Virus record (IMG/VR): IMGVR_UViG_3300020186_000064
Span: 1-32,599 of that record
DNA length: 32,599 nt
Direction: 5' to 3' (one strand)
From: a virus
Shown here: positions 15,950 through 23,912 of the stretch, in pieces
Position numbering within the stretch: position 1 is the first letter of the stretch
Layout of the letters: every line of letters begins with the position of its first letter
Notes under the pieces: generated by a model
Told to the model about the DNA's origin: nothing
The model's database searches: none
What the model saw: the letters and a program-made list of their open reading frames with translations, nothing else
Position numbers and translations under genes: made by a program

Positions 15950-16131
15950 ATGAAGACATGGACAAAAGCTGGAAACCAGATCCGGAAACCGGGCTCCCGA
16001 CTCTCGACCAGCATCGGGAAGAAGTCCAGAAAACAATGACGCAAACGGGATTTGCATTGCCAGTCCCGAAGCCAGAGTCACTGCCCGTCGAAGTGCCTCA
16101 AGTCGCGATCGTGGATGAGCTTGACGAATGA
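15946..16131 (+). CDS. Small acidic, proline-rich tail-region protein
   Basis: The 61-residue product is acidic and proline-rich (PDPETGLPTLDQH; VPKPESLPVEVPQV), probably disordered. It starts at the ATG overlapping the preceding stop and ends overlapping the start of the large tail-tip gene, so it is tightly coupled at both ends. A role as a small assembly factor for its neighbours is possible but unsupported. Confidence 0.65.
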   Translation: MNEDMDKSWKPDPETGLPTLDQHREEVQKTMTQTGFALPVPKPESLPVEVPQVAIVDELDE

Positions 16132-18104
16132 CCACGGATGCGATCAACACCGCCGGGGCACTGGTATATGTTTACCCCGAGTTCCTGACGGCGCTCGGGC
16201 CTGCGGGCGGTGCTCCACCTGGCGAAGCTCAGACGTTCGACAACTGCTATGCCTCGACTGTCGTGCAGTCGGCTGGCGGCTCTCGCATGGACTATGCGGA
16301 GCTGCGGTACGCTCTCGCGGATTACCTTGTCGATCGTGATCAGCCGTCGTCATTCAAAAGAATGGTGGCGGTCTATCTGCAGGACGGGTCAAAAACGCGC
16401 CTTCATCTCGGCGACTACGTCAAGGAATCCGTGAAGGTCGAACAGGGCGGCGATTCCCTGACCGCTCAGAGTCAGTTGCGCAGTTATCACTTTGGGACTC
16501 CGGTAACGTACTACGATGTTCGCGACGCACTGCATTCCAGACTCACAGCGGCTGCGACAATCGTTGACGACATTGTGTTCAATCCGACGGTCGATGACCG
16601 CACGCTGTTCAATATGTCGTCGGAAACACGAGTAGGCCTTAGTGGGCGATTATGGACGCACCCGGAAATCGCCTTTACTCCAGACGGAATTGCGTATCAG
16701 GGACAATCGAGGGTTGAATGGACGCTGCAACGTGCGATCCAATCGCTGTGCGAACTGCTCAACCCGGAAGAGTTCATCCGCAATCCAACGTACGCTGAGA
16801 TTCTCGAAGCAATTCCTGTAAGCGGCGTGATTGAGATTCGCGACGTGCGGATTCCGCTCGGCACTCGGCTTCCGCAAGCGCTGGACATGCTGCTGATTCC
16901 GCTCGGGTACAATTGGTTTACGGACTATGCGACAGGGACAGCAAATCCGAAAATCAAGTTGTTCAAAATCGGGGTCGGGGAAGAGAAAACTCTGTTCTTG
17001 CAAACGCCTGGCGAGCTGTTGAATCTTGAATGGTCGAACGTAAATCAGTTGTCAGTGTCGAACGAGATCGGCGACAGTTTTAATCAGGTTCGGGCGCTCG
17101 GCGACTTTGAGGAAATCGAGTTCACGCTGCCGCTTTATCCGCGATGGGCGCAATCGGATGACCAGCTAACTGCTGACAGTCTGGACAAAGACTCGCTTTT
17201 GTTTTCTGGAAAAGAAACGGTGAGGAGACTGTGGGTCGCAAACGAAGCTGGCGATATTAGGTCTCCAGATATCCGCAATCGTGCTACGCAGTACACTGAG
17301 GACGTCCCGAATCTGTTCCCGTTTTTTGTTGGTGAATACCTTCCGCATCGCCGCACGATTGGTGAACCGATAACGTACATGGGCGGTGCCGACAGTCTTC
17401 AACGACGCCCGCATTTTCTGGAATACTCTATCAATTTAGGAACGGAATGGCTGGCCGCTCCTGACGACTGGTCAGTGAAGCTGTGTCCGGATCAAATCGG
17501 AGTATACTTTGACGGCAAGGGTCCGCCTGCAGAACTGCTAAGCGCTGGAACAAGCGGATGTCTTAGAATAACTGGAACGGTCAGGGGTGACAGCCGCGTC
17601 GAAGGACTTGCAACAAAGCAGTCATACGCGGTCAACGGTCGCACGATTGAGCAAGTGCTGGTTGTTCCGGACAAGTTTCAAAAACGCTCGCGGCAAGCAA
17701 CCGGGATCTACAAAAGTGTGTTTGCGGCGGAGACCGCAAACGGTGCGGACGAACGCGACGACACGACAAAGATTCTTGCGTATGCTGAAGCTATTCGAAA
17801 CCAGAACCATCATGCTGAGGTGGACTGCGAATTCCGGTTGCCCGGACATCACCTCAGTTATCAGATCGGGGATCTGATTTCCAAGATTGAAGGTCGTGAA
17901 ATCAACCTAAACGCTGCGGCAGCAGGCGCTCCGTCCAACAGGTTCCCGCAGATTGTTGAGCGGCGTTTTGAAATGTCCGAATCCGGGCCGTTCACAGTTT
18001 TGATTGTGGATCGTGGCATTGACCCGTCGATTGCCGAACAGCTCGCGCTGACGGGCGAAGTACAGCAGGCGGCGAGGGTCGCGACACGCAGGGCAAAGCC
18101 ATGA
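16128..18104 (+). CDS. Large tail tip/baseplate hub-like protein
   Basis: The 658-residue product has a mixed alpha/beta composition and is in the position of tail hub or tail-tip proteins, after the tape measure and distal-tail genes. Blocks such as VYLQDGSKTRLHLGDYVKES (about residues 82-101), a central helical segment around the RAIQSLCELLNPEEF stretch (about 203-217) and a beta-rich end with LPGHHLSYQIGDLISKI suggest a hub with several domains. There is no peptidase or lysozyme motif. ATGA overlaps link it to both neighbours. Confidence 0.65.
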   Translation: MTTDAINTAGALVYVYPEFLTALGPAGGAPPGEAQTFDNCYASTVVQSAGGSRMDYAELRYALADYLVDRDQPSSFKRMVAVYLQDGSKTRLHLGDYVKESVKVEQGGDSLTAQSQLRSYHFGTPVTYYDVRDALHSRLTAAATIVDDIVFNPTVDDRTLFNMSSETRVGLSGRLWTHPEIAFTPDGIAYQGQSRVEWTLQRAIQSLCELLNPEEFIRNPTYAEILEAIPVSGVIEIRDVRIPLGTRLPQALDMLLIPLGYNWFTDYATGTANPKIKLFKIGVGEEKTLFLQTPGELLNLEWSNVNQLSVSNEIGDSFNQVRALGDFEEIEFTLPLYPRWAQSDDQLTADSLDKDSLLFSGKETVRRLWVANEAGDIRSPDIRNRATQYTEDVPNLFPFFVGEYLPHRRTIGEPITYMGGADSLQRRPHFLEYSINLGTEWLAAPDDWSVKLCPDQIGVYFDGKGPPAELLSAGTSGCLRITGTVRGDSRVEGLATKQSYAVNGRTIEQVLVVPDKFQKRSRQATGIYKSVFAAETANGADERDDTTKILAYAEAIRNQNHHAEVDCEFRLPGHHLSYQIGDLISKIEGREINLNAAAAGAPSNRFPQIVERRFEMSESGPFTVLIVDRGIDPSIAEQLALTGEVQQAARVATRRAKP

Positions 18105-19552
18105 CGCGACGTGCGTTCAAACCTCTTGGAATCACCGTTGCGAATCCGACAACGGACTTTCGCGGGTCGAAGGCAACGCGACGCGAATTCAAGACCCTAA
18201 GCGGATCTCAGCAGACACCTGTCCCGCCGGTTCCTGGGAGTATTTACAGAACTGTGTCGCCAGCCGTTATTGCTGATTACAAAGGAATTTCAAACACTAC
18301 ATGGAGCACAGGTACAACTGGGGAAGCTGCCAGCCTAAATCGAAATATCATCTACAAATATTTCGTTGTGACAAGCCCGCGAACAACGTACGTTCAATAC
18401 ATCATGCCGCCGATTCGATGGTCGGTGAATGTTCCTGCCACAAATGGTCAGCCTTATGACATGTGGACGGCTCCGGGATCAAACATTTCGAGGGATGAAA
18501 CAACTTTTTCACTTGCCGCAAACAACGTCGGTGCATTGTGCTCAACATGGCTTCCCGCGTCCGGCGCTTCTCACGTTGTGCTGCCGACAAAAGTAAAGTC
18601 TGATGACGTCGGGATCACCGTTATTCCTAGCGGGAGTTCTGTCGTTACAGGTTTGCGGTGTATAAATCCGCCACAATTGAACTTTGCATACGTGTGGCCG
18701 AACATCGACAATATTGATGCGACAGTGAATACATTTCCCACGTCAAATCAAGGCAACGGACTTGGGTTTGACTGGACAAGAACCTATAAAACGGCAGTGA
18801 TACTTAATGGCGTTGAGCAAACGTCAAGGTATATTTTTCCTGTCGCGGGGGACACTATTCAATTTGATATGTGGTATGAACTACGGCACGTTCCGATGTC
18901 TTACCCAAATAACAATACAAGAAAGTTCTGCGCCGCGATTTTAACCAGCTATGTATCCAACGCAAGCACGCGGGTTTCAGATGCGCGCTGGTTGCAACTT
19001 AGCGGCTGCGAAATGGCGGCAAACTTTCGCGAAACGCAGCACACCTACGAACTGACATTGAACGGGGCAATGACTTGGCTAATGCCAAATGGAACCACGA
19101 CGCAAGCGATGAGAACCTGGCTGCTGTGGGTTCGCTCAGACGCCAGAGAAGGAGAAATCGGATGGTATCATTCTGGCACCTTATTCAACGGAAGTCATCC
19201 TGGCGCACCGTACTTTAAGGCAATCAATTTGTTTTGGAAGCGCGAGATGCCATACATCGTCGTGACGTGGGCAGATGCGTTTGCGGCAACATATGGAATT
19301 CGAGCGACCGCTGTGTACTCGCCAGCTTCTGACGGAAATTATTTAACGACTACTGTCCCGCGTGACGAGGCGGTGACGATCACTCATGCACCGATGGGCT
19401 GTTTTAATCAAGGCGGTACGACGCAGTTTAATTTGGTTGAGTGGACACCTTATGGGTCCGGAAAAGTATATTGGAGGGGCCGACGACCGGGCATTATTCC
19501 AGTTGAACCGCAGGTGCCAACGTCTGTGACTGTCACCAGGACGTCGAGATAA
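18101..19552 (+). CDS. Probable tail fibre or receptor-binding protein
   Basis: This 483-residue protein ends the tail operon, where receptor-binding proteins usually lie. It begins with a short basic segment and a proline-rich linker (TPVPPVPGS, about residues 40-48), then a long Asn/Thr/Trp/Tyr-rich beta region to the end. Base composition looks slightly lower in GC than the tail genes before it, as often seen for exchanged adhesin genes. I see no enzymatic motif. Function is inferred from position and composition. Confidence 0.65.
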   Translation: MTRRAFKPLGITVANPTTDFRGSKATRREFKTLSGSQQTPVPPVPGSIYRTVSPAVIADYKGISNTTWSTGTTGEAASLNRNIIYKYFVVTSPRTTYVQYIMPPIRWSVNVPATNGQPYDMWTAPGSNISRDETTFSLAANNVGALCSTWLPASGASHVVLPTKVKSDDVGITVIPSGSSVVTGLRCINPPQLNFAYVWPNIDNIDATVNTFPTSNQGNGLGFDWTRTYKTAVILNGVEQTSRYIFPVAGDTIQFDMWYELRHVPMSYPNNNTRKFCAAILTSYVSNASTRVSDARWLQLSGCEMAANFRETQHTYELTLNGAMTWLMPNGTTTQAMRTWLLWVRSDAREGEIGWYHSGTLFNGSHPGAPYFKAINLFWKREMPYIVVTWADAFAATYGIRATAVYSPASDGNYLTTTVPRDEAVTITHAPMGCFNQGGTTQFNLVEWTPYGSGKVYWRGRRPGIIPVEPQVPTSVTVTRTSR

Positions 19553-19596
19553 ACCGAAATCAACCTCAGGACCGTCGTAGACCCGCAGCAATGGGA

Positions 19597-19622
19597 GAGA
19601 CTGATCAGCAGTGGTCAGTCTC
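19597..19622. terminator. Hairpin between convergent genes, possible bidirectional terminator
   Basis: GAGACTGATCA (19597-19607) and TGGTCAGTCTC (19612-19622) form an 11-bp stem with one wobble pair and a 4-base loop. It lies between the end of the fibre gene (+) and the end of the thermonuclease gene (-). T runs are weak on both sides, so efficiency is uncertain. Confidence 0.5.
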
Positions 19623-19630
19623 GCTGCGTT

Positions 19631-19981
19631 TCAATACTTCCGATACACCGCAAACCCCGCATGAACCATGAGGTCATTCACACAGCCAGCTTCGGTGTAA
19701 ATCTCCGCCAAGTACCGCCCGTACTTCTCCTGATCGTCCTTGACGGTCTGCAGGTTCACCCGCGAGCCGGACGGGATCTGCTGCCTCAACCAGTCCCGCG
19801 CGGCGATCCCATGCGGTCGTGATTCGCCACGAAGCTCCGGAGCGTCGATCCGATTCAGCCTGAGTTTCTGTATCACAGCGATCCCGTATCCGAGATCGAC
19901 CGAGACAGTAATAGTGTCGCCGTCGTAGATCGAAAGAACGACTGCGGAGTATCGGTAGTCTTGCCAGTTTTCGAGCGGCAC
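19631..19981 (-). CDS. Thermonuclease (staphylococcal nuclease-like)
   Basis: This is a small nuclease of the SNase family, which cleaves DNA or RNA using calcium. Numbering from the upstream in-frame ATG at 19990, all catalytic residues are visible: D25 in YDGDT, R44, D49 and E52 in RLNRIDAPE, and R92 in KYGRYLAEI. AGGAGG (19991-19996, minus strand) touches that ATG, too close for initiation. The in-frame GTG at 19981 is nine bases away and is the better start, giving 116 residues. No signal peptide is visible, so it would act in the cytoplasm. It is the only leftward gene in the window and diverges from the XRE regulator, sharing an operator region. Confidence 0.9.
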   Translation of the reverse strand: MPLENWQDYRYSAVVLSIYDGDTITVSVDLGYGIAVIQKLRLNRIDAPELRGESRPHGIAARDWLRQQIPSGSRVNLQTVKDDQEKYGRYLAEIYTEAGCVNDLMVHAGFAVYRKY

Positions 19982-20030
19982 TATTGTCATCCTCCTGCAA
20001 GTCTCTGGGTCGTCTCGCGAATCAACCGTT

Positions 20031-20047
20031 GCCCGCGATCCGCGGGC
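20031..20047. promoter_or_regulatory. GC-rich dyad in the divergent control region
   Basis: GCCCGCG (20031-20037), loop ATC, and CGCGGGC (20041-20047) form a perfect 7-bp dyad beside the first XRE operator. It may form an mRNA hairpin in the leader of the leftward thermonuclease gene or be a protein site. Confidence 0.35.
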
Positions 20048-20065
20048 CGTAACAAACTACTTACG
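20048..20065. promoter_or_regulatory. Putative operator 1 of the XRE regulator
   Basis: The sequence is CGTAA, eight bases, TTACG. The same CGTAA-n8-TTACG design occurs downstream of the regulator gene at 20360-20377. It is placed between the divergent thermonuclease and regulator genes, upstream of a promoter-like TTGATT (20068-20073) and TATGAA (20090-20095). Matching dyads on both sides of a repressor-like gene suggest autoregulation. Confidence 0.55.
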
Positions 20066-20108
20066 TTTTGATTGACTGTCGAGGCACATTATGAAAGAAT
20101 GATCCGCT

Positions 20109-20336
20109 ATGCGTCGATTCATAAACAACGCTGAATCGCTCCGACTGCAGCAAGGACTGACGATACAGGCACTGGCTGATCAGATCGGTATGCTGCGTCC
20201 CCAGCTCAGCAATGTTCTCAGCGGGAAAAACAGCCCAACGCTCGAAACGATGGAGCGAATTGCGACCGGCCTTGGCGTGGACGTGAGTGATTTGCTGGAA
20301 AAAGCACGGAAAAAACGACTTGCAAATTCTGCGTAA
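20109..20336 (+). CDS. XRE-family helix-turn-helix regulator
   Basis: The 75-residue product is a single Cro/CI-type DNA-binding domain. The helix-turn-helix is LTIQALADQIGMLRPQLSNVLSGK (about residues 17-40, described here in part), followed by the typical PTLETMERIATGLGV dimer-side helices. It lacks the protease-sensing C-terminal domain of full CI repressors, so it is Cro-like or a small repressor. Two CGTAA-n8-TTACG operators flank it, and a third half-site (CGTAACAAA) lies at 20331-20339 over its stop codon. It probably controls the leftward nuclease and rightward early genes. Confidence 0.9.
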   Translation: MRRFINNAESLRLQQGLTIQALADQIGMLRPQLSNVLSGKNSPTLETMERIATGLGVDVSDLLEKARKKRLANSA

Positions 20337-20359
20337 CAAAATTGAAACGGATCTCTTGA

Positions 20360-20377
20360 CGTAATAAACTTGTTACG
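20360..20377. promoter_or_regulatory. Putative operator 2 of the XRE regulator
   Basis: CGTAATAAACTTGTTACG is an imperfect palindrome with the same CGTAA-n8-TTACG design as 20048-20065. It overlaps a promoter-like TTGACG (20356-20361) and sits ahead of an intrinsic terminator, so binding here could affect transcription leaving the regulator gene. Confidence 0.55.
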
Positions 20378-20387
20378 ATACCCTGCC

Positions 20388-20416
20388 CCCGTCAGCCACC
20401 GCTGACGGGTTTTTCG
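20388..20416 (+). terminator. Intrinsic terminator after the XRE gene
   Basis: CCCGTCAGC (20388-20396), loop CACC, and GCTGACGGG (20401-20409) form a perfect 9-bp stem followed by TTTTTCG. This is a strong rho-independent terminator for the regulator transcript. Confidence 0.88.
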
Positions 20417-20518
20417 TTTCAGGACTTGTCACCTGCAGCCCGATCCCCGGGCGAGTTATCCGGAGCTTCCGGACAACTGGTGACGCACGGAGGCGGCCGC
20501 CGAAAGCGGTCGTCATGG

Positions 20519-20725
20519 ATGGTGACCATGATGTCGCGCGCTTCCGCGTCAGACCTACTCTCAAAGACCGACCTGGAGCAGCGTCTCCAGATGTCCTCCA
20601 AGGCCGTGAATCAACTGATTGTCCAGCTTGGATTCCCTTCTCCCGTCGACGTCGTGGACGGCCGCTACCGCTGGCGCAAAGAGGACATCGAGGCTTGGAT
20701 TGCTGGCAAGGAGGTGCAGAGATGA
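20519..20725 (+). CDS. AlpA/excisionase-like DNA-binding protein
   Basis: This is a small winged helix-turn-helix protein of the AlpA/MerR type: LLSKTDLEQRLQMSSKAVNQ, then a beta turn (VDVVDGRYRWRKEDIEAWI). Such proteins act as phage excisionases or transcription activators, and the gene lies just after the regulator. The start is uncertain. ATG codons at 20519, 20528 and 20531 are all in frame, and an upstream in-frame start at 20426 gives an unconserved-looking extension. The stop overlaps the next small gene as ATGA. Confidence 0.7.
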   Translation: MVTMMSRASASDLLSKTDLEQRLQMSSKAVNQLIVQLGFPSPVDVVDGRYRWRKEDIEAWIAGKEVQR

Positions 20726-20841
20726 ACCCAGACGTCCGCGTCGCACTCTGCGACCTCGTCCTCCCGCTCACGATCTGCCTGGCGTTAGCGTCGATTGTGT
20801 TTTTGCCGTTTGTCCTGCACCGCAATGACCGGGATTTTTAA
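20722..20841 (+). CDS. Tiny single-pass membrane protein
   Basis: This 39-residue ORF starts at the ATG overlapping the previous stop. One hydrophobic helix (LVLPLTICLALASIVFLPFVL split around residues 12-32) is followed by a short charged tail (HRNDRDF). It could be a small regulator of the membrane or a holin-like peptide, but it is shorter than typical holins and is not beside an endolysin. Coupled translation supports it as a real gene. Confidence 0.55.
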   Translation: MNPDVRVALCDLVLPLTICLALASIVFLPFVLHRNDRDF

Positions 20842-20856
20842 CAAGGAATGATGCGC

Positions 20857-21093
20857 ATGGCTGAACACTTTCGATTCGAAATCGGTTCATTTGTTGTCCC
20901 TGTTTTGCTGGACAAGGACCACTATTCCAGGATGCAAGTCGTGGTGCGAAAACTAGAGCAGTGTACCTGGGGCAGCCAGCTGTATTATCTGTGCAGGTCG
21001 GTGCAGTATGGACAGGTTGACCACGATCTGCATTGGTATTTGGAAATGGAGTTGCAGGCATGGTTGAATCCAGACGGAGAGAACAAAACATGA
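20857..21093 (+). CDS. Hypothetical small early protein
   Basis: The 78-residue product has a beta-rich start (FRFEIGSFVVPVLL) and a Trp/Tyr-rich end. I do not recognise it. AAGGA (20843-20847) is directly against an upstream ATG but nine bases from the ATG at 20857, which I therefore prefer. Its stop overlaps the next gene as ATGA. Confidence 0.6.
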   Translation: MAEHFRFEIGSFVVPVLLDKDHYSRMQVVVRKLEQCTWGSQLYYLCRSVQYGQVDHDLHWYLEMELQAWLNPDGENKT

Positions 21094-21341
21094 ACAAAAG
21101 CGAATCCGAAATGACGGTGCGGGCATCCGAGCTAAGAGAACTCGGGGCAACAGGACCGATACAGGTTTGGTGCCACCTGGTCGAATTCGACAATGTGGTA
21201 CGTTTTTTCTGGACAGTGTTTATGGAACAGGATGGCCAGACCTGTCAAATCAGCGGTGATTCCTGGCCCGAGATTATAAAAAAAGTGCGGGCTCTTTTAT
21301 CGACCGATCACGCGACGCGTGAACAGTTGCTGGCATTGTGA
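21090..21341 (+). CDS. Hypothetical small early protein
   Basis: The 83-residue product is unrecognised. It has a beta-strand pair (IQVWCHLVEFDNVVRFFWTV) and a C-terminal helix (EIIKKVRALLSTDHATREQLLAL split over residues 60-83). It is coupled to the preceding gene through an ATGA overlap. It is probably an accessory early protein. Confidence 0.6.
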   Translation: MNKSESEMTVRASELRELGATGPIQVWCHLVEFDNVVRFFWTVFMEQDGQTCQISGDSWPEIIKKVRALLSTDHATREQLLAL

Positions 21342-21433
21342 GTCACACCCGGTGACCCGTGACACGGTCTGAAACGCCAGGGATTTGGTGGCCGGGATTT
21401 GTTTGTCAATCACCATGAAAGGGAGTTCAAACG

Positions 21434-21622
21434 ATGTTGGTTTTGAGCAGAAAACAATCAGAGTTGGTCGTGATTCGCGTGCCTCCTTCAAGCGAAACGC
21501 AGGAAATCAAAGTACTGGTCACTGAGATTTGCGGCGACGTCGCACTGATGGGCTTTGACGCCCCGCGGGCAGTGACGATTCATCGTGAAGAGGTGCAGGA
21601 ACGCATCGATCAGGAGCAGTAA
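21434..21622 (+). CDS. csrA: CsrA-family RNA-binding translational regulator
   Basis: This 62-residue protein is a clear CsrA homologue. CsrA dimers bind GGA motifs near ribosome sites and block or stabilise messages. Hallmarks are present: the MLVLSRK start (L4, R6) and the DAPRAVTIHREEV strand with R51. The loop between the first two strands is longer than in E. coli (PPSSETQ). GGGAG precedes the ATG. The upstream gap has two GGGATTTG repeats (about 21380 and 21394) and the GGGAG itself, so autoregulation through GGA binding is possible. A phage-borne copy probably rewires host or phage translation. Confidence 0.93.
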   Translation: MLVLSRKQSELVVIRVPPSSETQEIKVLVTEICGDVALMGFDAPRAVTIHREEVQERIDQEQ

Positions 21623-21709
21623 AAACGCGGCTGTACCCACTCCATGCCGGGTCAATCAAATGCGTTAGTGGGCTGAATTGGCGGGCACTGCGGCACTGTG
21701 CGACCAATA

Positions 21710-21739
21710 CCGACGTGCGATCCGTCGGTTATTTGTTTT
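21710..21739 (+). terminator. Terminator-like hairpin between csrA and the recombination operon
   Basis: CCGACG (21710-21715) and CGTCGG (21723-21728) form a 6-bp stem with a 7-base loop, followed by TTATTTGTTTT. The stem is short, so this is a moderate candidate. Confidence 0.4.
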
Positions 21740-21761
21740 CAATTAGTATTGAGGATCTGCG

Positions 21762-22544
21762 ATGAAAATTCACAGCGGCAAAAAACAAGCACCGCGGCGA
21801 GTGATGTTGTACGGCACGCACGGAATAGGAAAATCAACTTGGGCTGCTCAGGCTCCCGGTTGTCTTTTCCTGAATCTGGAAGACGGCTTAAACGACATTG
21901 ACTGCCAACGTACCGGCGTCATCACCAGCGTCGATACCGTAATGGAATCATTGCAGTGGCTCGACACCACAAAGCACGACTTCAAAACCGTGGCCATTGA
22001 TTCAGCCGACTGGCTGGAGGGTTTGATTCATGCCGAAGTTGCGAAGACCGCTGGCAAGAAATCAATTGCGGAAATCGGGTACGGGGCCGGGTACAAGCAG
22101 GCTCTGGCCGTGTGGGACAAGGTTCTTTTTGCTTTGGACTGGCTGCGGACGGAGCGTGGTATCGGGGTGATCCTGATTGCTCACACTGCTATCAAGAGAT
22201 TTGATTCGCCGGAGTCGGATTCTTACGACCGCTATCAACCTGCGTTGCACGACGCAGCTTCCGCGATGCTGCAGGAATGGTGCGACGAAGTTTTGTTCGC
22301 TTCCTACAAGGTCTTCACGAAGAAGGAAGACATGGGGTTTAACAAAGAACGAGCAGTCGCAATCGGTGGCGGTGAGCGATACGTGCGGACGCAGGAAACA
22401 GCGGCGGTTTTGGCAAAGAATCGCCTGAGCCTTCCGCCAGAAATTGAATTTAGCTGGTCGGCTTATGCGGAGCATTTCCCGACGGCGGAGACAGGAAACA
22501 TTAGTGGCGTGGTTGTAGAAGGTTCCTCAAAGAAAGTGAGTTGA
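21762..22544 (+). CDS. Sak4-like RecA-fold ATPase (phage nucleotide-binding protein)
   Basis: The 260-residue product is a RecA-fold ATPase of the AAA_24/Sak4 type, used in phage single-strand annealing and recombination. Walker A is GTHGIGKS (residues 18-25), Walker B is KTVAIDSADWLE (D80), and a sensor-like strand is IGVILIAHTAI (about 134-144). It leads the recombination and replication operon; the next gene starts four bases after its stop and encodes a DUF669 protein, a frequent neighbour of Sak4-type ATPases. Confidence 0.88.
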   Translation: MKIHSGKKQAPRRVMLYGTHGIGKSTWAAQAPGCLFLNLEDGLNDIDCQRTGVITSVDTVMESLQWLDTTKHDFKTVAIDSADWLEGLIHAEVAKTAGKKSIAEIGYGAGYKQALAVWDKVLFALDWLRTERGIGVILIAHTAIKRFDSPESDSYDRYQPALHDAASAMLQEWCDEVLFASYKVFTKKEDMGFNKERAVAIGGGERYVRTQETAAVLAKNRLSLPPEIEFSWSAYAEHFPTAETGNISGVVVEGSSKKVS

Positions 22545-22548
22545 TTCT

Positions 22549-23040
22549 ATGGCAAGTCTTGAAGGGTTTGACGCAAATAAAGTCGAACCGAACACAGTGT
22601 TTGACGCAATCCCGGCTGGTGACTACCCGGTGATAATCGCTGACAGCAAGATGAGAGATACGAAGGACGGCAAAGGGAAAATGTTGGAACTGAAACTTCA
22701 GATTGTCCAGCAAGGGAAGTACATGAACCGCACGCTGTTCGATCGCCTGAATCTGAAGAACGCAAACGAGCAGGCGGTCCAGATTGCTCAGGGGACGCTG
22801 TCAGCAATCTGTCGTGCTGTAAATGTGCTTACTCCGAAAGACTCGGCGGAGCTGCACAACAAACCGCTTGTCGCGACTGTAAAACTCGGCGAGTACAACG
22901 GCAATCCGAAGAACGAAATTAAGGGCTACAAGCCGCTCGACAAGAAGACCGCGGCGAAGCCGAAGAACATGATTGAAGAAGCGTTCGAAGACGCTGGCGA
23001 AGTGGTGACTGCGAGTGAAAAGAAATCCCCCTGGAGTTAA
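22549..23040 (+). CDS. DUF669-family protein, probable single-strand DNA binding
   Basis: This 163-residue protein fits DUF669: GDYPVIIADSKMRDTKDGKG followed by MLELKLQIVQ near residues 24-55, then a conserved turn NGNPKNEIKGYKPL (about 121-134). Members are found beside Sak4 or Erf-like genes and probably act as single-strand DNA-binding proteins. The C-terminus is acidic (EEAFEDAGEVV), as in SSB tails. It is four bases after the Sak4-like gene. Confidence 0.82.
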   Translation: MASLEGFDANKVEPNTVFDAIPAGDYPVIIADSKMRDTKDGKGKMLELKLQIVQQGKYMNRTLFDRLNLKNANEQAVQIAQGTLSAICRAVNVLTPKDSAELHNKPLVATVKLGEYNGNPKNEIKGYKPLDKKTAAKPKNMIEEAFEDAGEVVTASEKKSPWS

Positions 23041-23045
23041 AACCA

Positions 23046-23912
23046 ATGACAACAATGACCGTCGAATCTGAAATCGAAAAAGCTCTGTCGGAGTTTTCGG
23101 AGCCTGATGCAATCCTGACAAAGCTGGCGGAGGACTATCTGCCACTTACGCTTGAAAAGGACGGCATCGACCGGATCACTGAGGCACGGAAACGCATGAA
23201 GCGGATTCGACTGGCGATCGAAACGAAACGCAAGGATCTCAAGGAGGCGTCCCTTAGATATGGAAAGGCCGTTGACACAGAAGCCAAACGGCTGACGGCC
23301 AAGGCAGAACCGATAGAACAGCATCTGTTGACGATGGAGCGGCAGCACGACGCGGAGCAAGATCGCATCCGCGAAGAAAAGCAAAAGGCAAAAGCGACTG
23401 TTCTCAATGAGCGTGTAACGGCGCTGCAGCCTTATGGAGTGATCGACGTTGCCGCGGTGACGGCAATGGATGACTTCGAGTTCAAAGCTCACTTGAAAAA
23501 GCGAGTCGAGGAATTCGAGGAGCGGCGAGAGGCGGCCGCGATTACTGAGGCCGAGCGGCAAGAGGCGTTGCGAATCGAGCGGGAACAACTTGAAGAGGAC
23601 CGCAAGGCTATCGCACGACAGAAAGCGGAACTGGCGGCACAACTTGAAGAGGCAAACGCAATTCGCAAAGCCGAACAGCAGCGGCTTCACGCTGAAGAGC
23701 GTGAGCGACATGCGGTCGAGGATCGCAACAGGCAAGAGGCATTGAAGCCGGTGATTGAGCAGGTGGAAGGATTCGCCGCGACGGTGTTTGTGGCAGCGCA
23801 AGCTCACTTTGTGACACTCGGAAACCCGTGGTGGGAGCAGGTCGCGAGTGATTCGTTGAGGGGGTGCATGAACGAGATTGGAAACACTGTTCGGGATCGG
23901 TTTTACCAGTGA
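23046..23912 (+). CDS. Coiled-coil protein of the recombination operon
   Basis: The 288-residue product is dominated by a long coiled coil (about residues 35-130 and 155-240, with heptad-like Glu/Arg/Ala). The C-terminal 50 residues form a separate small domain. I see no catalytic motif. Its location between a DUF669 protein and a helicase suggests a DNA-end or recombination accessory role (Gam-like or DUF1351-like), but this is inference. Its stop overlaps the helicase start as GTGA. Confidence 0.7.
   Translation: MTTMTVESEIEKALSEFSEPDAILTKLAEDYLPLTLEKDGIDRITEARKRMKRIRLAIETKRKDLKEASLRYGKAVDTEAKRLTAKAEPIEQHLLTMERQHDAEQDRIREEKQKAKATVLNERVTALQPYGVIDVAAVTAMDDFEFKAHLKKRVEEFEERREAAAITEAERQEALRIEREQLEEDRKAIARQKAELAAQLEEANAIRKAEQQRLHAEERERHAVEDRNRQEALKPVIEQVEGFAATVFVAAQAHFVTLGNPWWEQVASDSLRGCMNEIGNTVRDRFYQ

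Noticed and set aside
20356-20384. Promoter TTGACG/TACCCT overlapping operator 2
   Set aside because: A transcript from it would start inside the terminator at 20388, so it is unlikely to drive a gene.
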